A DNA stretch of 64,000 bases. It comes from Hyphomonadaceae bacterium (lineage in GTDB: Bacteria; Pseudomonadota; Alphaproteobacteria; Caulobacterales; Hyphomonadaceae). Every line of letters starts with the position of its first letter. Positions within the stretch are counted from its first letter, which is position 1. Location: positions 62,001-126,000 of the forward strand of contig JALHLU010000001.1 of NCBI GenBank assembly GCA_022844345.1, in the 5' to 3' direction. A program made the translations under genes and the position numbers. Below are positions 56,608 through 64,000 of this stretch, one piece after another. The notes beneath the pieces were generated by a model, which was given only the letters and a program-made list of their open reading frames with translations, was not told the origin of the DNA and did not search any database.

Positions 56608-57786
56608 TCACTCGCCTTCTTCGTCCAGCGCCGTATCGAGCCCCTGGTTCATGCCGACGAGAATGCCGGGAAGCGCGTGGTTCCCCTCATGGCAGGCGTA
56701 TTCGTAGATTTCTTCGGTCGACTTGCGCATCGGCATCTGGCCCGTCCACGTCTGCGTGTAGCTGATCGGGTCGATCACCTCGAAGGTGTAGTCGATCTCG
56801 ACATCCGACGCGCGCCGGAAGCGCTCAATGACCTTGCCCTCTTTCGACAGCGGGATACGGCCGCGCGCCTGCAGCCGGTGCGGGTTGCGGGTTTCCACCA
56901 CCAGCGTGTCACCTTCCCACCAGCCGATAGAATCGCCAAACCATGGCTCGATATTGCCGGGCAGCCGCACCTCAACTTCGCCGGGCTTCTGGATGCGCAC
57001 GATGCGGACATCGTGATTCATCTCGATCTCGAGCATCACGTGGTCAGGCGTCTGCACGATGCGGATATGGTTGTTGTACATCGCATTGGTCAGCGGCGGC
57101 CCGCCCTGGTTCGCAAACGACACGAGGCAGCGGTCGCCCAGCGTGCGGATTTCTGGGCCGGTGTTCACAACTGACGTCGCCGCCGCCATGCGCGAGCCCG
57201 CCGCGCTGGTGCCAGCGCGGTTATAGGGGATCTGGCCGTTCGCGGGCGAAGTGATCCAGGACGAGCGCCACTCGCCGTTCACTTTGGCGAACTCCGAACC
57301 CGGATCGATCCAGAACGCGTTGTAGCCGGCGTCGGCGTTCTTGTCCGTGAACACGCCCGCGTTTGGGTCTGTGCGGCGCTGTGAATCGCGGAACGAAGCC
57401 GTATAGCCGGCGCGCGAAGTCGCCTCACGAATCTTCTCAGCCGGGATCACCAGCGTGTCGACGCCCACATTGGCGTTGCGGCCGGTACCGCGTGTGAGCG
57501 TGGTCAGCGACGCAGTGGACCACACGCCCTGCAAGTCGGGCTTCCCCTCCGCCGTGCGCGGCGTCTTGTAGTTCGGATCCCACGGCCCGAGATCGCGAAA
57601 ATACGGGATGGGGCTGACAAAAGCCTTGTCGCCGGCGATCGTCGTGGGCCCCTCGATTGGCGCTGCATTGTCGTCAGCGAAGCCCACACCGGAGCCAGCG
57701 CCCTGGCGCTGCGCGTACGCAGGCTGCATTGCCATAAGCACGGCGCCGATCGCTGCAACCGAAGCCGCCAGTATGGGTCGTTTCAT
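56608..57786 (-). CDS. Secreted uncharacterised protein of the PDLQGxW/ACHEGN family (paralogue 3)
   Basis: Signal peptide; AEGKPDLQGVW, RSSWITSPANGQIP, GDSIGWWEGDTLVV, YACHEGNHALPGIL. Confidence 0.85.
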   Translation of the reverse strand: MKRPILAASVAAIGAVLMAMQPAYAQRQGAGSGVGFADDNAAPIEGPTTIAGDKAFVSPIPYFRDLGPWDPNYKTPRTAEGKPDLQGVWSTASLTTLTRGTGRNANVGVDTLVIPAEKIREATSRAGYTASFRDSQRRTDPNAGVFTDKNADAGYNAFWIDPGSEFAKVNGEWRSSWITSPANGQIPYNRAGTSAAGSRMAAATSVVNTGPEIRTLGDRCLVSFANQGGPPLTNAMYNNHIRIVQTPDHVMLEIEMNHDVRIVRIQKPGEVEVRLPGNIEPWFGDSIGWWEGDTLVVETRNPHRLQARGRIPLSKEGKVIERFRRASDVEIDYTFEVIDPISYTQTWTGQMPMRKSTEEIYEYACHEGNHALPGILVGMNQGLDTALDEEGE

Positions 57787-57919
57787 GATCCTCGCTCCCT
57801 CTCTTGCGCCGCGGCTTTTGTGGCCATCCGCTGTTCGCGTGGCGGCAACCTACGGGCGGTCGCCGCCCGCTGTCGAGCGCGACGCGAACGTCAGCGCGGC
57901 CACTTCCGCGTGAACGCCG

Positions 57920-58297
57920 TCAGACCTGACTTAGCGGCGACAGCAGCATCCATACGCCCTCCCGCTCCGCCGGACGGCGCTCCACCAGCAGCCGGGCCAC
58001 CTGGCTGTCGTCGTGGAAGGCGGCGCCCGTCGCGCTGTCGAGCATCGCCTTGGCGAGATTGTCGAGGTCCATGTGCGGCGGGTCGCCGGTGAACTCCATC
58101 ACGATATGGGCCGACCAGTCGCCCCAGCGTGGCCGTACCGGAAACCGCAACCGGAAGAAGTCCTTGAGCAGCGGCTTGTAGTATTTGGCCTGAGTTGTGA
58201 GGCCCTCGACCTGCACTTCGAGCGTACCGTCCTTCTCAAGACGCGCCCGCACCTTGCCGTGCCGGGTCCACAGAGCCTCGCTGTCGGATGATGGCAT
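57920..58297 (-). CDS. RusA-like Holliday junction resolvase family protein
   Basis: HMDLDNLAKAMLDSATGAAFHDDSQVARLLVERRPAE matches the RusA D-x-DNL-x-K...D...DD pattern; start at MPSSDSEAL. Confidence 0.65.
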   Translation of the reverse strand: MPSSDSEALWTRHGKVRARLEKDGTLEVQVEGLTTQAKYYKPLLKDFFRLRFPVRPRWGDWSAHIVMEFTGDPPHMDLDNLAKAMLDSATGAAFHDDSQVARLLVERRPAEREGVWMLLSPLSQV

Positions 58298-58446
58298 GCC
58301 CGTCCCCGGCTTCCTGCTCAATGGACCGGTATAGCCGTCCGTGCGGGCGGCGCCACGCCCCGCCCCGCGCCAAGCGACACCGCTTGAACGCAAGGCGCGG
58401 CGGGTCTAGGTCCTGCCCACAATTCTGACCACTGGGAGCTGTACTG

Positions 58447-59841
58447 ATGGCCGCGAATAACCGCACCGAAACGGATACTTTTGGCCCGATCGAGGTCGCG
58501 GCTGACCGGTATTGGGGCGCGCAGGCGCAGCGTTCGCTCGGAAACTTCAAGATCGGCTGGGAAAAGCAGCCCGCCCCGATCGTCCGCGCCCTGGGCATCG
58601 TCAAGCGCGCCGCCGCCGAAGCGAATATGGAGCTGGAAAAGCTCGACCCCAAACTCGGCAAGACCATCGTCAAAGCGGCGCAGGAAGTCATCGACGGCAA
58701 GCTGAACGATCACTTCCCCCTCGTCGTCTGGCAGACAGGGTCAGGCACCCAGTCCAACATGAACGCCAACGAGGTGATCTCGAACCGCGCCATCGAGATG
58801 CTGGGCGGCGTGATGGGCTCGAAGAAGCCCGTCCACCCGAACGACCACGTCAATATGAGCCAGTCGTCGAACGACACCTTCCCGACCGCGATGCACATCG
58901 CCTGCGCCGAACAAATCTCGACCGACCTTCTCCCTGCCCTTGAGCATCTGCATGCCGCGCTGAAGGCCAAGTCGAAAGCCTGGGCCAAGATCATCAAGAT
59001 CGGCCGTACGCACACACAGGATGCAACGCCGCTCACCCTCGGCCAGGAATTCGGCGGTTACGCCAAGCAGATCGAGAACGGTATCGCGCGCATCAAGTCG
59101 ACCATGCCCTCGCTGATGGAACTGGCGCAGGGCGGCACCGCCGTCGGCACCGGCCTCAACGCGCCGAAAGGCTTCGACAAGCTGGTCGCCGCTAAGATCG
59201 CGGAGATCACCGGCCTCGCATTCAAGACGGCGCCGAACAAGTTCGAAGCGCTCGCCGCACACGATGCGATGGTGATGAGTCATGGCGCGATCACCACGGT
59301 CGCCGCGTCCTGCTTCAAGATCGCCAACGACATCCGCTTCCTCGGGTCGGGCCCGCGCGCGGGCCTCGGCGAACTGGCGCTACCCGAGAACGAACCCGGC
59401 TCATCAATCATGCCGGGCAAGGTGAATCCGACGCAGTGCGAAGCCCTCACGCAGGTCTGCGCCCATATCATGGGCAACAACGCCGCCATCGCGTTCGCTG
59501 GATCGCAAGGCCATTTCGAACTCAACGTCTTCAACCCGATGATGGCCTACAACTTCCTGCAGTCCGTCCGCCTGCTTGCTGACGCCGCGATCTCGTTCAC
59601 CGACAACTGCGTCGTCGGCATCGAGCCGCGCATCGACAATATCGCGAAGGGCGTCGAGAACTCGCTGATGCTGGTCACCGCCCTCAACGAACGCCTCGGC
59701 TACGACGCCTGCGCCAAGATCGCGAAGACCGCCCACAAGAACGGCACGACGCTGCGCGAGGAAGCCGTCGGCGGCGGCTATCTGACCGACGCCGAGTTCA
59801 CGAAATTGGTGCGCCCGGAGAAGATGATCGGGCCGAAATAG
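58447..59841 (+). CDS. fumC: Class II fumarate hydratase
   Basis: [56 protein letters not shown]. Confidence 0.97.
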   Translation: MAANNRTETDTFGPIEVAADRYWGAQAQRSLGNFKIGWEKQPAPIVRALGIVKRAAAEANMELEKLDPKLGKTIVKAAQEVIDGKLNDHFPLVVWQTGSGTQSNMNANEVISNRAIEMLGGVMGSKKPVHPNDHVNMSQSSNDTFPTAMHIACAEQISTDLLPALEHLHAALKAKSKAWAKIIKIGRTHTQDATPLTLGQEFGGYAKQIENGIARIKSTMPSLMELAQGGTAVGTGLNAPKGFDKLVAAKIAEITGLAFKTAPNKFEALAAHDAMVMSHGAITTVAASCFKIANDIRFLGSGPRAGLGELALPENEPGSSIMPGKVNPTQCEALTQVCAHIMGNNAAIAFAGSQGHFELNVFNPMMAYNFLQSVRLLADAAISFTDNCVVGIEPRIDNIAKGVENSLMLVTALNERLGYDACAKIAKTAHKNGTTLREEAVGGGYLTDAEFTKLVRPEKMIGPK

Positions 59842-59864
59842 CAATAACAATTTGGGGGTCCACT

Positions 59865-60614
59865 TTGGGCGTCGATCTCTACGCTGGCCCGCTCGCCAGG
59901 TACTATTCTGGCGAATGGGAAACGCAGGCGGCAGCTTGGGCGCGAGCAAATGGGGTCGCGTTCGAGACAGTCTATTCGAGCAGTCCACCCAACCGGCTCA
60001 GTCCAGATGAAAGCGCCGAAGCGGTTCAGGCGTTTCGAACCAGAGTCGCGCCGAAGCTGGGCGTATTGCCCCAATGGTCAAAAGCCTCTGATCCCTACGA
60101 AATCTATCAACTACGCGCGGAGGGATTTAGTAGTGTTGTGCTCGCCGCGGCCCTTCTCCATCGTCCGGAGCTGAAGCGGCCGACAAAGATACCCGTCGAT
60201 ATCCAAGAGCATCCGGCAGTCTCCGAAGCATCAACGCGGGGCTACTATATCGGCCCGATGGCAGCGTTCGAAGCGCAGGTCATCGTTCCGGGAGAAGAGC
60301 CGCGCATTTGCGGCGAAACGGACTGTCGAGGAGGCGACGTTGTCGTCGTCACCCTTTCGGTACTGCAAGATGCCGTCGAAGCCGTTCGGGTGTTCCTTGG
60401 ATTTTCCGCACAGCAGCTCGATGCAATCTTGGCAAAAGGCCCACCAGAGTCAGGACCCGAGATCGCAGTCCCAGCCAAGACCGGCTGGATCTTCTCGAAG
60501 CCCAAGTACGTTCAGGACGAATTTTTGGAATGGGCTGGCTGGGGGCTTGCTTGCTTTCGCGCATGCGCCCGCTTCGCACAAGATACCGGTGCTGCGATCA
60601 TCCGAGACGAATAG
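59865..60614 (+). CDS. Hypothetical protein inserted between fumC and a fumC 3' remnant
   Basis: Coherent ORF with TTG start (MGVDLYAGPLARYYSGEWETQ...), lower GC than flanks. Confidence 0.6.
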   Translation: MGVDLYAGPLARYYSGEWETQAAAWARANGVAFETVYSSSPPNRLSPDESAEAVQAFRTRVAPKLGVLPQWSKASDPYEIYQLRAEGFSSVVLAAALLHRPELKRPTKIPVDIQEHPAVSEASTRGYYIGPMAAFEAQVIVPGEEPRICGETDCRGGDVVVVTLSVLQDAVEAVRVFLGFSAQQLDAILAKGPPESGPEIAVPAKTGWIFSKPKYVQDEFLEWAGWGLACFRACARFAQDTGAAIIRDE

Positions 60615-60662
60615 AACCAATTCGAACGGCGGCTGACCCTGCTGCGTGATCGTCGCTGGCTG

Positions 60663-60748
60663 GGTGAAGAAACCGTCAGCAGCGGCTATCGACCGAAGCC
60701 GAGTGCACGACGCTGGCGCGCCCGGAGAAGATGATCGGACCGAAGTAA
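60663..60748 (+). pseudogene. Degenerate copy of the fumC 3' end
   Basis: GTGAAGAAACCGTCAGCAGCGGCTATC-GACCGAAGCC...GCGCCCGGAGAAGATGATCGGACCGAAGTAA aligns with the fumC terminus at about 59755-59841 with one 1-nt deletion. Confidence 0.85.
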
Positions 60749-60802
60749 AGTCCGACAGCAGGGGACGTCGACGGCGGCCACATAATGTAGTATACGTTTT
60801 GT

Positions 60803-61267
60803 ATGAATCTTCGCGCTTGGCGGAAAACTGAGGGGCTGCAGGCGGAAGAGGCCGCGATACGATTTGGGGTAAGGCCGTCAACTTTGCTTGCCTACGAAAA
60901 GGGTGCTCGTCGCCCCCGATTGGAGGTTGCCAATAGAATTGAGGCAGCCACACGCGGCGAAGTCACCGCCGCCTCCCTGCTCGGCCTTTCCGAATCCACG
61001 CCCCGCAAGCGCGGCGTCCGCGAAGACGCGGCAGCTTTCGACGGAGCATCGCGCCTGACAATCGACGTGACGATCCCGCCTGAACGCGCCAAGGCGCTTC
61101 GGGACAGCGGCGCCGATATCAGCGCCATCGCCCGCGCTGGCGCCGAGAAAGCACTGAAGGAAGCCGAGGCCAAGGCATGGGCCGAAGCCAACCGCGAAGC
61201 CATCGAGGCCAGCAATGCCTGGATCGAGAAGCACGGGACATTCGCCGAACAGTTCGGGCTCATCTGA
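60803..61267 (+). CDS. Fusion antitoxin: XRE-type HTH N-terminus + CcdA-like C-terminus
   Basis: RFGVRPSTLLAYEKGARRPRLEVANRIEAAT (HTH) and EAEAKAWAEANREAIEASNAWIEKHGTFAEQFGLI (CcdA C-terminal pattern). Confidence 0.82.
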   Translation: MNLRAWRKTEGLQAEEAAIRFGVRPSTLLAYEKGARRPRLEVANRIEAATRGEVTAASLLGLSESTPRKRGVREDAAAFDGASRLTIDVTIPPERAKALRDSGADISAIARAGAEKALKEAEAKAWAEANREAIEASNAWIEKHGTFAEQFGLI

Positions 61268-61572
61268 TGGCCCGACTCGATGTGCGGCGCCTGCGAGGAC
61301 CAAAGACGCGCGTCAGCCTCGTGCTGGAACTCCAGTCTGACTACATGCGGGACCTGCCGACAGTGTTGGTGGCGCCCCTGCTCGGGGTGAAGCAACTGAA
61401 GGCGTACGACGGCATCAACTCGCTTCTGAAGATCGGCGACGTTGAGTACGCAGTGCGATTGGAGCAGATGGCAGGCGTGCCTGCAGCCATGCTTGGAGAA
61501 CGCGTAGGTTCAGCTGCCCACCTCGAAGCAAGCGTTTCCAGCGCCATCAACCGCATGCTCTTCTACGTGTGA
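61267..61572 (+). CDS. ccdB: CcdB-family toxin
   Basis: LVLELQSDYMRDLPTVLVAPLL...INRMLFYV; ATG overlaps the antitoxin TGA. Confidence 0.85.
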   Translation: MARLDVRRLRGPKTRVSLVLELQSDYMRDLPTVLVAPLLGVKQLKAYDGINSLLKIGDVEYAVRLEQMAGVPAAMLGERVGSAAHLEASVSSAINRMLFYV

Positions 61573-61690
61573 TCGAGCCGAAGTAGTTTGAAATCGCCGT
61601 TACACTGAAAGCGCACTATCTTCCTCTTCGAACATCGCTGGCAGGCGCCCGGAAAGTGGAGCACGCCAGCACTAGTCAGGAGGAATGATC

Positions 61691-62053
61691 ATGCGTCTGA
61701 CACTCGCCACCGTCGTTGCGGCAACACTGTCGACCGCCGCCATCACCGGAACCGCCTTCGCCCACCACGGATGGGAAACCTACGATGCGGCGAAGCAGCA
61801 GAAGGTCACGGGAACCATCGCCGAGCTGAAATGGGAACAGCCCCACGCGGTCCTCTGGATCACGGTGAAAGGCGTGCGCCAGGAGGTCTGGCTTTCCCCT
61901 CTCCAGCGCATGGTTGATCGCGGCCTGCGCAAGGAGGACCTCACGGTGGGGAAGAGCGTGACGGTCGACGTCCAGCCCCACACCAAGAACGCCAATGAGT
62001 GGAAGGCCCACTCCATAATGCTCGATGGCCGAACCGTTGATTTGATGCGCTGA
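61691..62053 (+). CDS. DUF6152 family secreted protein
   Basis: AFAHHGWETYDAAKQQKVTGTIAELKWEQPHAVLWI; RBS-like AGGAGGAA upstream. Confidence 0.8.
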   Translation: MRLTLATVVAATLSTAAITGTAFAHHGWETYDAAKQQKVTGTIAELKWEQPHAVLWITVKGVRQEVWLSPLQRMVDRGLRKEDLTVGKSVTVDVQPHTKNANEWKAHSIMLDGRTVDLMR

Positions 62054-62152
62054 CGGGAACGCCGGCTCACTCTGGACCGCCGGGCCCCGCCCGGCCCCGA
62101 CATTTCGTCCAACTGGTCGTGACACGGCATTGTCAGGCGGCTAACCACTGCC

Positions 62153-63916
62153 ATGCCCTACACCGCACCGGTATCACAGATCACCCACACCCTCGCCCGC
62201 ATTGCGCGGCTCGATGAGTTGGCCGCCACCGGCGCCTTCCCCAATTTCGACGCGGAGCTTGTCGCCCCCATCCTGGAAGAGGCGAACAAGCTGGCGCGGG
62301 ATGTGCTCGCCCCACTCAACCCCCTCGGCCACAAGACCGGCGCGAAACTGGCCGACACCGGCGTCATCGCGGCCCCGGGCCTCAAGGACGCCTACCGCCA
62401 GTTCATCGCGGGCGGCTGGATGGGCCTCGCCTTTCCCGAAGCGTGGGGCGGACAGGGCCTGCCCAAGCCGCTGGCGCTCGCCGTGTTCGAGATGATCCAC
62501 GGCGCCAACATGGCGTTCGGTCTCTGCCCGCTGCTCAGCTTCGGCGCCATCGAGGCGATCCTCGCGCACGGCACGGACGAGCAGAAGCGGATTTACCTGC
62601 CCAAACTGATCTCCGGAGAGTGGACGGGCGCCATGAACCTGACCGAGCCGCAAGCCGGCTCGGACGTCGGCGCGCTCATCACCAAGGCGGCCCCCAACGG
62701 CGATGGCTCATACGCTATCAGCGGCCAGAAAATCTACATCACGTGGGGCGACCACGACATGACGGACAACATCATCCAGCTGGTGCTCGCGCGCCTGCCG
62801 GATGCGCCGCCGGGATCGACGGGCATCTCGCTCTTCGTCGCGCCGAAGTTCTTCGTGAAACCCGACGGCTCGCTCGGCGAGCGCAACTCATTCCGTTGCA
62901 TCGGCCTCGAGCACAAGATGGGCATCCACGCCTCGCCCACCTGCGTGATGGAATACACCAACGCAAAGGGCTGGCTCGTCGGCGAAGAGAACAAGGGCCT
63001 CGCCGCCATGTTCACGATGATGAACTCGGCGCGCCTGAACGTGGGTCTGGAAGGCGTCGCCGTGGGCGAAGCCGCGCTGCAGGCCGGCGTCGCCTACGCG
63101 AAGGACCGCCGCCAAGGCTCCGTGCCTGGCGAAAAGGGCTCCGTCCCCATCATCCGCCATCCGGATGTGCAGCGCATGCTCCTCACCATGGCCGCCAACG
63201 TGCAGGCCGCCCGCGCCATCTGCTACGCCTGCGGCGCCGCCGCCGACATCGCCGAACACCACCAAGATGAAGCGACGCGCAAGGCCGCCAAGGCCCGCGA
63301 AGACCTGCTGACGCCGCTCGCCAAGGGCTGGTCCACCGACCGCGCAATCGACGTCACCAATCTTGGCGTGCAGATCCATGGCGGCATGGGCTTCATGGGC
63401 GAGACGGCTGCCGCGCAATACTATCTCGATGCCCGCATCACGCCGATCTACGAGGGCACCAACGGCATCCAGGCGATTGACCTCGCCGGCCGCAAACTCT
63501 CGATGGATGGCGGGGGCGCGATGCGTGCGATGATCGCCGAGGTTCACGACAGCGCGCGCGAACTCGCAGGCGTCAACGAGCCCGGCTTCCTCCATCTCTC
63601 GCAATCGCTCGACCAGGCCGCAGACGCGCTCGAATCCGCGACGGCCTACATGCTCGCCGAAATGAGCGCTAACCGCGACAAGGGCCTTGCCGCCGCCACC
63701 ACCTATCTCCGCCTTGCCGGCGATGTCGTGGGGGGCCACTTCCTCGCCCGCTCGGCGTATGAGGCGCGCGATGCGGCCGACAGCGCAGCGGCCTTCACCC
63801 TCGCCTCCTATTTCGCCGGCGACACGCTCGCGCGCGCACAAGGTACGGCCCGCGCGCTCAGCGAAGGCGCCGAGGCCGTGTTCGCCGCCGCGGGCAGCCT
63901 GTGGGCGGATGACTGA
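62153..63916 (+). CDS. Acyl-CoA dehydrogenase with C-terminal extension (DmdC-like)
   Basis: MNLTEPQAGSDVGALITKA, NVGLEGVAVGEAAL, QIHGGMGFMGETAAAQYYLDARITPIYEGTNGIQAIDL. Confidence 0.93.
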   Translation: MPYTAPVSQITHTLARIARLDELAATGAFPNFDAELVAPILEEANKLARDVLAPLNPLGHKTGAKLADTGVIAAPGLKDAYRQFIAGGWMGLAFPEAWGGQGLPKPLALAVFEMIHGANMAFGLCPLLSFGAIEAILAHGTDEQKRIYLPKLISGEWTGAMNLTEPQAGSDVGALITKAAPNGDGSYAISGQKIYITWGDHDMTDNIIQLVLARLPDAPPGSTGISLFVAPKFFVKPDGSLGERNSFRCIGLEHKMGIHASPTCVMEYTNAKGWLVGEENKGLAAMFTMMNSARLNVGLEGVAVGEAALQAGVAYAKDRRQGSVPGEKGSVPIIRHPDVQRMLLTMAANVQAARAICYACGAAADIAEHHQDEATRKAAKAREDLLTPLAKGWSTDRAIDVTNLGVQIHGGMGFMGETAAAQYYLDARITPIYEGTNGIQAIDLAGRKLSMDGGGAMRAMIAEVHDSARELAGVNEPGFLHLSQSLDQAADALESATAYMLAEMSANRDKGLAAATTYLRLAGDVVGGHFLARSAYEARDAADSAAAFTLASYFAGDTLARAQGTARALSEGAEAVFAAAGSLWADD

Positions 63917-63976
63917 TCTCCGCTTGACGGATGCGCGCATGGCGACAAACCATGCTCGCCTGTCATGGGGACGTAA

Positions 63977-64000
63977 ATGAAGCGCCTGTTTCTTGCTGCG
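63977..64000 (+). CDS. Start of a CDS truncated by the window edge (MKRLFLAA...)
   Basis: ATG followed by a signal-peptide-like start. Confidence 0.35.

Overview
GC-rich chromosomal window, most likely from an alphaproteobacterium of Caulobacterales/Hyphomonadaceae type (inferred from gene content such as usg, TonB receptor, DUF983 and an EcfG-type promoter; not verified by search). Most of it is ordinary chromosome: TauE/SafE permease, TonB receptor, peptidases (M20, M28, M24), ClC channel, tex, TraB/GumN, usg, uvrD/pcrA, prmA, lepA, GH16, CFA synthase + DUF1295, ABC transporter, 3-hydroxyacyl-CoA dehydrogenase, TetR regulators, RND efflux, fumC and an acyl-CoA dehydrogenase. Accessory or odd elements: (i) a fumC 3'-end remnant about 0.9 kb downstream of intact fumC, bracketing an unknown gene and followed by an XRE-CcdA fusion antitoxin with CcdB; (ii) a redoxin-like/cytochrome c/Cu-monooxygenase-like/EF-hand fusion whose redoxin-like domain has no cysteine; (iii) a cluster of very hydrophilic small proteins, one behind a perfect GGAAC-N16-CGTT (sigma-EcfG consensus) motif; (iv) large palindromic repeats, including a perfect 34-bp inverted repeat, a nested cloverleaf-like repeat, and a G/C-run palindrome in frame inside uvrD; (v) three paralogues of an uncharacterised secreted 'PDLQGxW ... 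ACHEGN' family plus a DUF6152 gene; (vi) a small-ORF + HNH nuclease pair, a DUF4238 gene with a RelE/XRE module after uvrD, and a truncated adenylate-forming enzyme without the phosphate-binding loop. No rRNA, tRNA, CRISPR array or transposase was recognised. All calls come from reading the sequence and translations; no database search was run.
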